Below, one piece after another: positions 29,228 through 38,168 of a stretch of DNA of 64,000 nucleotides. Origin of the DNA: Phytopseudomonas punonensis. Its GTDB lineage: Bacteria; Pseudomonadota; Gammaproteobacteria; Pseudomonadales; Pseudomonadaceae. The stretch lies in assembly GCF_900142655.1 (NCBI RefSeq), contig NZ_FRBQ01000002.1, positions 62,001-126,000 on the forward strand, written 5' to 3'. Under the pieces are notes generated by a model. That model saw only the letters and a program-made list of their open reading frames with translations. It was not told the DNA's origin and ran no database searches. Within the stretch, counting starts at the first letter, position 1; each line of letters begins with the position of its first letter. The position numbers and the translations under genes were made by a program.

Positions 29228-32125
29228 TCACAGCTCCTGGCGCTGGGTTTCGGGGTCGAAGAACGGCAGTTTCACCACGGTGGCATGGACGATCTCACCA
29301 CCTTCCACACGGATCGGAATCTGCATGCCAGGCGTGGCCTGATCGGCACCGGCGTACGCCATGCCGATGATCGCGCCGACGGTTTCCGAGTACTCGCACG
29401 AGGTGACATTGCCGCTAATGTCCGGGCCTTTGAGCACAAGGTGACCCTCCAGTGGTTTGCTGCTGCCCTTGGGCAGGGTGAAACCGACCAGCTTGCGTTT
29501 CAGTGGCTGCGCTTCGAGGATCTCGATGGTGCGCTTGCCGACGAAGAACGGCTTCTTGCGGCCGATGGCCCAGCCCATGTCGATCTCGGCGGGGTGGGTC
29601 ATGCCATCGGTGTCCTGGCTGATGATCACGTGGCCTTTTTCCAGGCGCAGCAGGCGTTGAGTTTCCACGCCAAACGGGCGGATGTTCTCGGCCTTGCCTG
29701 CTTCCATCAGCGCGTCCCACAGGTACTCGCCGAAGCGCGCGGGCACGTGGATCTCGTAACCCAGTTCACCGACGAAACCGACCCGCAGCAAGCGCGCCGG
29801 AACACCGGCAACGGCGCCCTCGCGCACGCCGAGATAGGGGAAGCCCTCGCTCGACAGGTCGACATCGCTGCAGACCTTTTCCAGTACCTGGCGCGACAGC
29901 GGGCCGGCCAGGTTGACCGCCGCAAAGGCGGCGCTGACGTTGGCGATGTCGACGTTCAGGCGCCACTGCGCGTTCCACTTGAGCATGCTGCGGTACACGC
30001 GATCCACGCCGCTGGTGGTCGCCGATACGTAGAAGTGTTGCTCGCCGAGGCGGCAAGCCACGCCGTCGTCGATCACCACGCCATCTTCGGCGGTCATCAG
30101 CGCGTAGCGAGTACGGCCGACGGGCAGTTTCTTAAAACCGAAGGTGTATAGGCGTTCCAGCAGCTCGGCTGCATCCGGCCCGCGAATGTCGAGGCCGCCG
30201 AGGGTGGAGACGTCGATCAGGCCGACCCTCTCGCGTACATGACGGGCCTCGGCTTGCATGCAGGCTTCACGATCTTCAGCCTTGCCGTAGAACGCCGGGC
30301 GCTGCCAGACGCCTGCTGGCATCAGCCTGGCGCCGAGCTCGACATGACGGCGATGCATGGCAGTCTGCCGATACGGGTCGAAGCCACGGCCGGCGATATG
30401 CGCGAGTTTCTCGGCAGTGAACGGCGGGCGTGCGGTGGTCACCCCGGTTTCGCTGACGCTGCGGCCAGTGGCCTCGGCCACCAAGCGTGCGGTGGGCAGC
30501 GCCGAGTGACGGCCTTGCGACGGGCCCATGCCGACGGTGGAGAAGCGTTTGACCAACTGCACGTCGCGGTAGCCGTGACGGGTGGCGTTGACGATATCGC
30601 GGATCTGCAGATCTTCGTCGAAGTCGACAAATTCCTTACCCTGCGGGTGGGCGAAGATCGGCCAGGGGAAGTTGACCTTGCTGTCGTCCTTGTCGGTGCC
30701 GTCTACCAGAGCGCCACCCAGGCCGATGTCAGCGAGGGCTTCGCTGGCGGCGCGCTGACCGTCGGCGATTACGCGCTGCAGGTTGTGACGACCGTTCACC
30801 GAGCCGGCGACGCGGAGGATCTTTGGCAGGTTTTGAATCGAGAACGCGGCGTGTTCGTCGGCATAACGCAGCGTACCGCCGGCCTGGCAGAGCAGTTGGT
30901 AAACCGGCATGTAACCGGCGGACATGCACAGCAGGTCGCAATCGATACGGGTGCTGACCTCGGCCACCTTGCCGGTGCCAGTAATGCGGCGTACATCGAC
31001 AGCGCCGATATGGCGGGCGTTTTTGCCAGCGATTGCTTCATACACGGTGTGCCCGGCATGACAGGCAATACCTTTGGCTTGCAACGCGGTGGCCAGGCCG
31101 GCGGTGTCGACGTGCTCGCGCATGTCGACCACGGCGGCGACTTCCACGCCCTGTTCATGCAGGTCGAGGGCGGCGAGGTAGCCGTCGTCGTTGCCGGTCA
31201 GCACTACGGCGCGCTTGCCCGGTTTCACCGCGTACAGGCGCATCAGCCGCTGGGCGGTGCTGGTCAGCATCACGCCGGGCAGGTCGTTGTTGCGGAAGAT
31301 CACCGGCTGGTCGAACGAGCCGCTGGCGATGATGCATTGCTTGGCGCGTACCTTGTACATCCGGTTGCCCTGGATCACCGGCAGGTAGTTGTCGGCAAAC
31401 CAGGCGTTGCAGATCGCCGAGTCTAGAACGCGAATATTGGCGTGGCCCTGTACCGCACTGACCAACTCTTCACGCAGGCCCATGGCCGCGTTGGCATCGA
31501 GGCCGAAACGGGCGTAGGTCAGCGAACCGCCGAGCACCGGGTTCTGCTCGATCAGCAGCACCTTGGCGCCGCCGTTGGCTGCATGCAGGGCAGCGGACAG
31601 GCCGGCGGGGCCGGAGCCGATCACCGCCAGGTCGCAGAACAGATAGGCCTTGTCGTGGTAGGTCGGCTCGAACTTCAGGTCGAGCACGCCTAGGCCGGCC
31701 TTCTTGCGGATCAGCGGCTCCCAGCGCTTCCACATGCCCTTGGGCTTGTAGAAGGCGCGGTAGTAGAAACCCACCGGCATGAACTTGGAGAACTTGCCGA
31801 GAATCGCGTCGCGGTCTTTTTCCAGGCTGCCGTTGACGTTCTGCGGGGTGACGTTGAGGCCGGCGCGCAGCGGAAATTCGTCGGCAAGCACGTTGGGTTC
31901 GTCCGGCAACTGCACCAGGGTATTGGCGTCCTGGCCGGCCATGGTCAGCGGGCCGCGCGGGCGGTGATACTTGAACGAACGCGACAGCAGCCAGCGGCCG
32001 TCAGCGGCCAGGGCGCTGGCGATGGTGTCACCGGCGAAACCCTGGCAGGAGGTGCCGTCGAAGCTGAAGGTCAGCGGCTTGTTGCGGTCTATCAACAGCC
32101 CCATGGGGGCGGGCAGGCGGTTCAT
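29228..32125 (-). CDS. mgdC: N-methylglutamate dehydrogenase subunit C (SoxA-like)
   Basis: 965-residue large subunit. N-terminal ferredoxin-like part (FDGTSCQGFAGDTIASALAA), a dinucleotide-binding domain (AVIGSGPAGLSAALHAANGG, about residue 168 on), and a C-terminal aminomethyltransferase-type folate domain (DVSTLGGLDIRGPDAAELLERLY; GRKKPFFVGKRTIEIL). In the alpha subunit family this last domain captures the methyl carbon as methylene-tetrahydrofolate. Size and order match both SoxA and MgdC. It is flanked by mgdB (overlap 4 nt) and mgdD. Product: glutamate or, if sarcosine oxidase, glycine. Confidence 0.82.
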   Translation of the reverse strand: MNRLPAPMGLLIDRNKPLTFSFDGTSCQGFAGDTIASALAADGRWLLSRSFKYHRPRGPLTMAGQDANTLVQLPDEPNVLADEFPLRAGLNVTPQNVNGSLEKDRDAILGKFSKFMPVGFYYRAFYKPKGMWKRWEPLIRKKAGLGVLDLKFEPTYHDKAYLFCDLAVIGSGPAGLSAALHAANGGAKVLLIEQNPVLGGSLTYARFGLDANAAMGLREELVSAVQGHANIRVLDSAICNAWFADNYLPVIQGNRMYKVRAKQCIIASGSFDQPVIFRNNDLPGVMLTSTAQRLMRLYAVKPGKRAVVLTGNDDGYLAALDLHEQGVEVAAVVDMREHVDTAGLATALQAKGIACHAGHTVYEAIAGKNARHIGAVDVRRITGTGKVAEVSTRIDCDLLCMSAGYMPVYQLLCQAGGTLRYADEHAAFSIQNLPKILRVAGSVNGRHNLQRVIADGQRAASEALADIGLGGALVDGTDKDDSKVNFPWPIFAHPQGKEFVDFDEDLQIRDIVNATRHGYRDVQLVKRFSTVGMGPSQGRHSALPTARLVAEATGRSVSETGVTTARPPFTAEKLAHIAGRGFDPYRQTAMHRRHVELGARLMPAGVWQRPAFYGKAEDREACMQAEARHVRERVGLIDVSTLGGLDIRGPDAAELLERLYTFGFKKLPVGRTRYALMTAEDGVVIDDGVACRLGEQHFYVSATTSGVDRVYRSMLKWNAQWRLNVDIANVSAAFAAVNLAGPLSRQVLEKVCSDVDLSSEGFPYLGVREGAVAGVPARLLRVGFVGELGYEIHVPARFGEYLWDALMEAGKAENIRPFGVETQRLLRLEKGHVIISQDTDGMTHPAEIDMGWAIGRKKPFFVGKRTIEILEAQPLKRKLVGFTLPKGSSKPLEGHLVLKGPDISGNVTSCEYSETVGAIIGMAYAGADQATPGMQIPIRVEGGEIVHATVVKLPFFDPETQRQEL

Positions 32126-32418
32126 TGAGCGGCCTCCGGGGCGGCGAAATCGACGCGCTGGTCGAACAGTTCACGAGGGTCGAAGGTGCGCAGGATCTCG
32201 TCGCTGCCGGTGTGGCGTTCGACCAGGAACCAGTAGCTGGACGGTGTGTGCATCCACCACTCGGTAACCACACCGAGCAGGTTCTCGCTGTTGAATACGT
32301 AGTCGGCCCACTCGGCGACGCTGCAGGTGTTGGCGTCGGGCATTTGTTTCAGCTCGCCGCCATAAGTGAATTCGCTGATGTTGCGCGGCCCGTTGAGCGG
32401 GCAAGTCATGATCTTCAT
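32122..32418 (-). CDS. mgdB: N-methylglutamate dehydrogenase subunit B (SoxD-like, zinc site degenerate)
   Basis: 98-residue small subunit of the SoxD family (TYGGE, EWADYVFNSEN, EWWMHTPSSYWFLVERHTG). In SoxD a zinc ion is held by CPxCG and an H-x3-C pair. Here the first motif reads CPLNG (Cys to Asn) and the second ends SS, leaving only one Cys and one His. This divergence fits an MgdB rather than a true sarcosine oxidase delta subunit. ATG 32418 is used; the longer frame upstream overlaps mgdA and is not plausible. Confidence 0.78.
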   Translation of the reverse strand: MKIMTCPLNGPRNISEFTYGGELKQMPDANTCSVAEWADYVFNSENLLGVVTEWWMHTPSSYWFLVERHTGSDEILRTFDPRELFDQRVDFAAPEAAQ

Positions 32419-32431
32419 TGGCTGTAACCCG

Positions 32432-33673
32432 TCAGTGGCTGGCCGCCGTGGCGCCCATTTCGTTGACCTGCTGGAAGCGGCTGAAGCGATCCAGGCCGAA
32501 CGGCGCAATCAGCTCGGGAACCTTGCCGCCGCTGGCGACCAGCTCGGCCATGGTCTTGCCGCAGATCGGCGTGGCCTTGAAACCCCAGGTGCCCCAGCCG
32601 GCGTCGAGGTAATAACCGTCGATAGGCGACAGGCCCATGATCGGGCTGTAGTCCGGGGTCATGTCGGTGATCCCGGCCCATTGGCGCATCAGCTTGGCGT
32701 TGGCCATGAACGGGAACATCTCGACGGCCGAGGCCAGCAGGCTTTCCTTGAGATCCAGGGTCGAACGGGTGTTGTACAGCGGGTAGGGGTCGGAACCTCC
32801 GCCAAAGACGATCTCGCCGCGGCTGGTCTGCTGCACGTAGCAATGCAGGGCTGAGGAGCTCACCAGCGGATCGAGGAACGGCTTGAACGGTTGGGTAACC
32901 ATCGCCTGCAGCGGATAGGTGTGGATCGGCGCCTTGATGTTCAACTTGTTCATCAGCAGCGAGCTGGTTCCAGCTACTGCCTGCACCACGCAACCACACT
33001 GAATGGTGCCGCGATTGGTCTTCACCGCACGAATGCGGTCGCCCTCGACGACGAAGTCCTGCACCTCGGTGAGCTGATGAATTTCCACCCCACGCTTGGC
33101 CGCGCCCTTGGCGTAGCCCCAGGCCACGGCATCGTGGCGGGCGGTGCCGCCGTCGATGTGCCAGAGGCCGGCGAGTACCGGAATTTGGCCGGGGTCGAGG
33201 TTGAGGCTCGGCACCAGCTCGCGGATCTGCTGGCGGTCGATCATCTCGGTACGCCCGCCGAAGTGCTTGTTCACTTCGGCGCGCTGGCGAAAGGCGCGCA
33301 CGGTGGCGTCGGTGTGGGCCAGAGTGAGCTGGCCACGGCCGGAGTACATGATGTTGAAGTCGAACTCGTTGGAGAGGTTTTCGAACATCCGCACCGATTC
33401 GATATAGAACTTCACGCCTTCGCTGGTCAGGTAGTTGGAGCGGATCACCGCGGTGTTGCGCGCGGTGTTGCCGCCGCCCAGGTAGCCCTTTTCCAGCACT
33501 GCGATATTGGTAATGCCGTGGTATTTGGACAGATAGTAGGCAGTGGCCAGGCCATGACCGCCGGCGCCGATGATCACCACGTCATAGGAGGCTTTCAGCT
33601 CCTCCGGTGCGGGCAGGTCGACCTCGACGGGATACTCCGACGACAGGCCGTATTTGAGCAGCGAGAAAGGCAT
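32432..33673 (-). CDS. mgdA: N-methylglutamate dehydrogenase subunit A (SoxB-like)
   Basis: 413-residue FAD subunit related to SoxB and DAO-family oxidoreductases. The Rossmann motif VVIIGAGGHGLATAYYL appears at about 31-47, followed by YLGGGNTARNTAVIRSNY, where family members carry a covalent flavin nearby. AGGAGG lies 7 nt before ATG 33673, and the start overlaps the folD stop (TGATG). It oxidises the N-methyl group of N-methylglutamate (or sarcosine). In-frame sequence upstream of 33673 is antisense-like noise over folD and is excluded. Confidence 0.82.
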   Translation of the reverse strand: MPFSLLKYGLSSEYPVEVDLPAPEELKASYDVVIIGAGGHGLATAYYLSKYHGITNIAVLEKGYLGGGNTARNTAVIRSNYLTSEGVKFYIESVRMFENLSNEFDFNIMYSGRGQLTLAHTDATVRAFRQRAEVNKHFGGRTEMIDRQQIRELVPSLNLDPGQIPVLAGLWHIDGGTARHDAVAWGYAKGAAKRGVEIHQLTEVQDFVVEGDRIRAVKTNRGTIQCGCVVQAVAGTSSLLMNKLNIKAPIHTYPLQAMVTQPFKPFLDPLVSSSALHCYVQQTSRGEIVFGGGSDPYPLYNTRSTLDLKESLLASAVEMFPFMANAKLMRQWAGITDMTPDYSPIMGLSPIDGYYLDAGWGTWGFKATPICGKTMAELVASGGKVPELIAPFGLDRFSRFQQVNEMGATAASH

Positions 33674-34551
33674 CAGCGAGCCTCCTGAATGGCCTGCCCG
33701 GTCTGCTGACGGGCGGCGAGAACGGTGTTGTGCATGAGCATGGCGATGGTCATCGGGCCGACCCCACCGGGTACCGGGGTGATGGCTGCGGTAACCTGCT
33801 GCACGGCGGCGAAATCCACATCCCCGACCAGGCGGCTTCTGCCGTCTTCTTCGATGCGGTTGATGCCGACGTCGATCACCACGGCACCGGGCTTGATCCA
33901 ACCGGCATCGATCAGCCGTGGGCGGCCGACGGCGGCGATCACGATGTCGGCCAGGCGGCATAGCTTCTCTGGCTCGACGCTGCGCGAATGCACCACGCTG
34001 ATGCTGCAATTGGCGGCCAGCAGCAACGCGGCCATCGGCTTGCCGACGATGTTCGAGCGACCGACCACCACCGCGTGCTTGCCGGAAAGATCACCTAACG
34101 TGTCATGCAGCAGGCGCATGCAGCCGGCTGGTGTACAGGGCGTCAGCACGTTGCGGCCCTGGCTGAGGCCGCCGACGTTCTCGCTGTGGAAACCGTCGAC
34201 GTCCTTGCCGGGATCGATGGCCTCGAGTACGCGCACTTCATCGATATGTTTGGGCAGTGGCAACTGCACCAGAATGCCGTGCACGGCCGGGTCGGCATTC
34301 AGCGCGGCGACCACTTCCAGCACCTCATCGGCACTGGCTTCGGCCGGCAGGCGATATTCGAGCGAACGGATGCCCACTTCACCGGCACGCAGCACCTTGT
34401 TACGTACGTAGACGTGGCTGGCCGGATCGTCGCCGACCAGTACCACGGCCAGCGCCGGCTCGACGTCCTGAGCGTGTAACCGCTCGACCTCTGCCTTAAC
34501 TTCGGCGAGTACGCGGGCGGCCGCGGCCTTGCCGTCGATCAACTGGCTCAT
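33673..34551 (-). CDS. folD: Bifunctional methylene-THF dehydrogenase / methenyl-THF cyclohydrolase FolD
   Basis: 292 residues with the FolD signatures: [14 protein letters not shown] with the catalytic Lys, [14 protein letters not shown], the [11 protein letters not shown] nucleotide loop and [15 protein letters not shown]. It oxidises methylene-THF to formyl-THF with NADP. Its position between purU and mgdA indicates a second FolD dedicated to carbon released by the demethylation, besides the housekeeping copy assumed elsewhere. Overlaps purU by 4 nt and mgdA by 1 nt. Confidence 0.93.
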   Translation of the reverse strand: MSQLIDGKAAAARVLAEVKAEVERLHAQDVEPALAVVLVGDDPASHVYVRNKVLRAGEVGIRSLEYRLPAEASADEVLEVVAALNADPAVHGILVQLPLPKHIDEVRVLEAIDPGKDVDGFHSENVGGLSQGRNVLTPCTPAGCMRLLHDTLGDLSGKHAVVVGRSNIVGKPMAALLLAANCSISVVHSRSVEPEKLCRLADIVIAAVGRPRLIDAGWIKPGAVVIDVGINRIEEDGRSRLVGDVDFAAVQQVTAAITPVPGGVGPMTIAMLMHNTVLAARQQTGQAIQEAR

Positions 34552-35414
34552 CGGAAGATCACCGTACGGTCGCCATTGAGGAACACGCGGTGCTCGATGT
34601 GATATTTCACCGCTCGCGACAGCGCCACCGTTTCCGTATCGCGCCCAATGGCGACCAGGTCATCAGGCTTCAGGGCGTGATCCACGCGCTGCACTTCCTG
34701 CTCGATGATCGGGCCTTCGTCGAGGTCCGAGGTGACGTAGTGAGCGGTGGCGCCGATCAGCTTCACGCCGCGCTCGAATGCCTGGTGGTAAGGCTTGGCG
34801 CCCTTGAATCCGGGTAGGAAGGAGTGGTGGATGTTGATCGCCCGGCCAGCCAGTTGCTTACACAGGTTGTTGGAAAGAATCTGCATGTAGCGCGCCAGTA
34901 CCACCAGCTCGGTGCCGGTCTCATCGACGATCTTCATCAGCTCGGCTTCCTGAGCGGTCTTGGTGTCCTTGGTCACCGGCAGGTAGATGAAGCGGATGCC
35001 CTCGCGCTCGGCCATGGGACGCAGGTCAAGGTGATTGGAGACGATGGCGGTGATCTCCATGTTCAGCTCGCCCTTTTGGTGACGATAGAGTAGGTCGGCC
35101 AGGCAATGGTCGAACTTGCTGACCATCAGCAGCACACGCATCGGTTTGCTGGTGCTGAACAGACCCCAGGTCATGTCGAAAGCGCCTGCCACTGCGGCGA
35201 AGCCTTCCTCTATCTTCGCCAGGTCATCGCTCACGCCGGTATTGAAGCGGAATACCGCGCGCATGAAGAAGGTGCTGCTGACCTCGTCGTCGAACTGCGA
35301 CATCTCGCTGATGTAGCACTGATGCTCGGCAAGAAACGACGCCACCGCGGCGACGATGCCCGACGTGGCCGGGCAACTGATCTTGATCACGTATTGGTTC
35401 TGGGCGTGCTGCAT
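34548..35414 (-). CDS. purU: Formyltetrahydrofolate deformylase PurU
   Basis: 288 residues: an N-terminal ACT domain ([23 protein letters not shown]) and a C-terminal formyltransferase-like hydrolase domain ([60 protein letters not shown]). It releases formate from 10-formyl-THF, freeing THF for the mgd subunits. First gene of the purU-folD-mgdABCD run; the upstream 500-nt gap holds its promoter. Confidence 0.93.
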   Translation of the reverse strand: MQHAQNQYVIKISCPATSGIVAAVASFLAEHQCYISEMSQFDDEVSSTFFMRAVFRFNTGVSDDLAKIEEGFAAVAGAFDMTWGLFSTSKPMRVLLMVSKFDHCLADLLYRHQKGELNMEITAIVSNHLDLRPMAEREGIRFIYLPVTKDTKTAQEAELMKIVDETGTELVVLARYMQILSNNLCKQLAGRAINIHHSFLPGFKGAKPYHQAFERGVKLIGATAHYVTSDLDEGPIIEQEVQRVDHALKPDDLVAIGRDTETVALSRAVKYHIEHRVFLNGDRTVIFR

Positions 35415-35468
35415 GTCGGATCCTCAAGAAGGTCGGCGGCAGGAAATTCTTCAGGGATAGATGCGCGG

Positions 35469-35499
35469 TTCGCCTATGAATATATTTTCGTATGGCGAA
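35469..35499. promoter_or_regulatory. Inverted repeat upstream of purU
   Basis: ttcgcc at 35469 mirrors ggcgaa at 35494, with gaa/ttc extending the symmetry across an AT-rich centre. It lies 55-85 nt before the purU start, a suitable place for an operator of the IclR protein encoded at the other end of the operon (inference). Confidence 0.4.
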
Positions 35500-35810
35500 T
35501 CTAATTTTCTTGGTGGTGATTTTTATAAGCGAATGTGTTGTTCGTGTCTATGCCTGTGGGGAATTTATTTATCTCCACAGGAATTTATAGGGTGTGGTCA
35601 CGAGTAGAGTGGCGAGGACGTCATCAGCGCTCTCGGCGCCAGTTCGCAGCCAGGTCGCTGGTCCGTCTCGGAGGCGAGAAAACGGAAGGAAGCGTGGTGC
35701 CATCAGCCAACCAGCTCTGTTCGATCTGGAGGGCGCGCCGTGAAAGAGGAGGCGGGCATTGAGTGCGACGTGGGATATTTAGAGGCGAGAGCGGTCATCG
35801 GCGCGGTATC

Positions 35811-35862
35811 TGTGGGAGCGGACCATGCCCGCGATTTTTCGCGCGCATGGCACGCTCCCACA
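35811..35862. repeat. REP-like palindrome
   Basis: tgtgggagcg ... cgctcccaca, a nearly perfect 52-nt palindrome downstream of the XRE regulator gene. It is the same type as at 21727 and 39781 and may serve as the 3' end of the regulator transcript. Confidence 0.7.
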
Positions 35863-35916
35863 ATAGATCGGCTAGCGGGCTGCTTGCGCCTTATAGCCGC
35901 CGAATGAATGCGGCCT

Positions 35917-36516
35917 TCACTCTTTGCCGTAATTCATGATCGACAGCAGGCGGATCGGTACCTGGATCAGCTGTTCCGGGCCGTGGGGGACTTCGGCATC
36001 GAAGGTCAGGCTGTCGCCAGCCTGCATGGGGTAGAGCCCGTTGCCGTGGCGGTAGACCAGTTCACCTTCGAGCAGATGCAGGAACTCGGTGCCGGGATGC
36101 GAGAAGGTCGGAAACTCCTCGCTGGCATCGTCCATGCTGACCATATAAGCCTCGAAAGTCTTTTTCGGCCCGCGGGTATGGTTGAGCAGGTGATAGGTGT
36201 GGCCCTTCTCGGTACCACGACGCACCACTTCCAGGCCTTCGTCGGACTTCACCAAGAGCGCGCCGCTGCCTTGTTGATCATATTGGCTGAACAGTTTGGA
36301 CATCGGCATGCCGAGTACGTCGCAGAGCCGACTCAGGGTATCGAGGCTGGTGGATACCTGAGCGTTCTCGATCTTGCTGAGCATGCCCTGGCTGATTCCG
36401 GCGATGCGTGCGACCTCGGCGATCTTCAATTCCTGAGCCTGGCGCTGGCGACGAATCTGCATACCTAGGTATTGCTCAAGTTTTAAGCGGGGCGGAGTTT
36501 CTGTGGTTTTGCTCAT
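35917..36516 (-). CDS. XRE-cupin transcriptional regulator
   Basis: 199 residues: HTH_3 domain at about 15-70 (LGMQIRRQRQAQELKIAEVARIAGISQGML) and a C-terminal cupin (PGTEFLHLLEGELVYRHG, QAGDSLTFDAEVPHGPEQL). This architecture, as in PuuR, usually senses a small nitrogenous ligand. It is divergent from gmaS and so a likely regulator of gmaS-mgsABC. ATG 36516 gives the normal length; the longer reading from 36651 is rejected. Confidence 0.85.
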   Translation of the reverse strand: MSKTTETPPRLKLEQYLGMQIRRQRQAQELKIAEVARIAGISQGMLSKIENAQVSTSLDTLSRLCDVLGMPMSKLFSQYDQQGSGALLVKSDEGLEVVRRGTEKGHTYHLLNHTRGPKKTFEAYMVSMDDASEEFPTFSHPGTEFLHLLEGELVYRHGNGLYPMQAGDSLTFDAEVPHGPEQLIQVPIRLLSIMNYGKE

Positions 36517-36683
36517 GCACGGCCATTTTCTATTTGTGAATAATAAATTCGCACCAGGAATGCGCAGGCTGCGTTGCAACGGTGCATGTCGGCGGTGTGA
36601 ATTTCCTGTTATGAAAGCATTTTTCCTTCGAGGATAGAAGAAAACCCGCATGGCAGCTGACTCGCACCCGTAGCGCTCAAGAT

Positions 36684-36699
36684 TGGCAAGTTGCTTGCA
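36684..36699 (+). promoter_or_regulatory. Sigma-54 promoter of gmaS
   Basis: tggcaagttgcttgca fits TGGCAC-N5-TTGCA with GG and GC separated by exactly 10 nt. It lies 62 nt before the gmaS start. Possible NtrC half-sites (gcacca 36551, ggtgca 36581) lie about 100-130 nt further upstream. Suggests RpoN/NtrC control by nitrogen limitation. Confidence 0.8.
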
Positions 36700-36760
36700 T
36701 TCTTATTGGGAAAGTTAATTTCCTAATTGGAATAATCATCGAGTCGACAGGAGCCATGTG

Positions 36761-38095
36761 ATGCTGCCCAGTGAAACCCAGCGGGTCATCGAGAAACACG
36801 CGATCAAGTATGTGCTTGCCCAGTTCGTAGACATTCATGGTTCGGCCAAGACCAAATCGGTGCCGGTGACAGGCCTTGAAGCGGTGGCGGAAGCGGGCGC
36901 CGGGTTTGCTGGCTTCGCCATCTGCGGCATGGGCATGGAGCCGCACGGGCCGGACTTCATGGCCAAGGGCGATCTGTCGACCTTGATCCCCGTGCCGTGG
37001 CAGCCGGGTTACGGCCGCGTGGTGTGTATTGGCCACGTGGACGGCCAACCCTGGCCGTACGACAGCCGCTATGTCTTGCAGAAGCAGGTGGAGCGCCTCA
37101 AAGAACGTGGCTGGACGCTGAATACCGGCCTGGAGCCGGAATTCAACCTGATGCGCCGCGATGAAGCCGGCACTCTGCAATTGGTCGATGCCAGCGATAA
37201 CCTCGACAAGCCTTGCTACGACTACAAGGGTCTGTCGCGCTCCCGCGAATTTCTCGAAAAGCTCACCGAAGCGCTGCAGCCGGTCGGTTTCGACATCTAT
37301 CAGATCGACCACGAAGACGCCAACGGCCAGTTCGAGATCAATTACACCTACAGCGACGCCATGGAGTCGGCAGACCGTTTCACCTTTTTCCGCATGGCTG
37401 CCGGTGAGATCGCCAACGACCTGGGGATGATCTGCTCGTTCATGCCCAAGCCAGACCCGAAACGCGCCGGCAATGGCATGCACTTCCACCTTTCCATCGC
37501 CAGCGCCGAGAGCAAGAACCTGTTCTTCGATGCCGGCGACAAGAACGGCATGGGCCTGTCGAAACTCGCGTATCACTTCGCCGCTGGCCTGCTGGCTCAC
37601 GGCCCGGCGCTGTGCGCCTTCGCCGCGCCGACGGTGAATTCCTACAAACGTCTTGTGGTCGGCAACTCGCTGTCCGGTGCTACCTGGGCTCCGGCCTTCA
37701 TCGCCTTCGGCGCCAACAACCGCTCGGCGATGGTGCGTGTGCCCTATGGCCGTCTGGAATTCCGCCTGCCGGACGCCGGCTGCAATCCGTACTTGGTCAG
37801 CGCCGCGATCATCGCCGCCGGGCTGGACGGTATCGACCGGCAGCTGATGCCCGATCAGATCTGCAACGAAAACCTCTACGCACTGGGCCTCGAAGCGATT
37901 GCCGCGAAAGGCATCAAGACCCTGCCGCAGTCGCTCAAGGAAGCCTGCGATGCGCTGGAAGCCGACCCGCTGTTTGCCGAAGTCATGGGCAAGGAGATCG
38001 TCGGTGAGTTCATCAAGCTCAAGCGCATGGAGTGGGTGGAATACAGCCGCCACGTCTCCGACTGGGAGATCAAGCGCTACACCGAATTCTTCTGA
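36761..38095 (+). CDS. gmaS: Gamma-glutamylmethylamide synthetase GmaS (glutamine synthetase family)
   Basis: 444 residues of the glutamine synthetase superfamily, type III-like short form ([62 protein letters not shown]). It ligates methylamine to glutamate with ATP. The gene is followed by glutamate-synthase-like mgsABC, the arrangement known for the N-methylglutamate pathway, so I prefer GmaS over a glutamine or glutamyl-polyamine synthetase. AGGAG lies 7 nt before ATG 36761; GTG 36758 is too close. Sigma-54 promoter upstream. Confidence 0.83.
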   Translation: MLPSETQRVIEKHAIKYVLAQFVDIHGSAKTKSVPVTGLEAVAEAGAGFAGFAICGMGMEPHGPDFMAKGDLSTLIPVPWQPGYGRVVCIGHVDGQPWPYDSRYVLQKQVERLKERGWTLNTGLEPEFNLMRRDEAGTLQLVDASDNLDKPCYDYKGLSRSREFLEKLTEALQPVGFDIYQIDHEDANGQFEINYTYSDAMESADRFTFFRMAAGEIANDLGMICSFMPKPDPKRAGNGMHFHLSIASAESKNLFFDAGDKNGMGLSKLAYHFAAGLLAHGPALCAFAAPTVNSYKRLVVGNSLSGATWAPAFIAFGANNRSAMVRVPYGRLEFRLPDAGCNPYLVSAAIIAAGLDGIDRQLMPDQICNENLYALGLEAIAAKGIKTLPQSLKEACDALEADPLFAEVMGKEIVGEFIKLKRMEWVEYSRHVSDWEIKRYTEFF

Positions 38096-38122
38096 TCCGA
38101 CCTTTCTGTTCAACCGTTTTCC

Positions 38123-38147
38123 GGCGCCCACCCGTGAGTAGGGCGCC
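38123..38147 (+). terminator. Intercistronic hairpin between gmaS and mgsA
   Basis: ggcgccc and gggcgcc form a perfect 7-bp stem with an 11-nt loop, followed by TTCTG. It lies between the two genes and could lower mgs expression relative to gmaS or protect the gmaS end. Confidence 0.5.
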
Positions 38148-38168
38148 TTCTGCCCAGGAGTTTTAGCT

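Larger units (their letters stand above)
35415..35916. other. Noncoding control region before purU
   Basis: A 502-nt gap separating purU from the XRE regulator gene, both on the minus strand. It holds two inverted repeats (35469-35499 and 35553-35581, the latter cctgtggg.. / ..ccacagg) and a REP palindrome at 35811-35862. The AT-rich 35480-35580 stretch is the likely promoter area. No gene of credible composition is visible. Confidence 0.6.

Noticed and set aside
28551..33673. Straight call of sarcosine oxidase soxBDAG
   Set aside because: The family match fits, but neighbouring gmaS/mgsABC, folD and purU and the altered zinc site favour N-methylglutamate dehydrogenase; glyA and formaldehyde dehydrogenase genes usual for soxBDAG are absent here.
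36677..38131. 484-codon frame antisense to gmaS
   Set aside because: No family motif, no ribosome-binding site, and fully covered by the well-supported gmaS.
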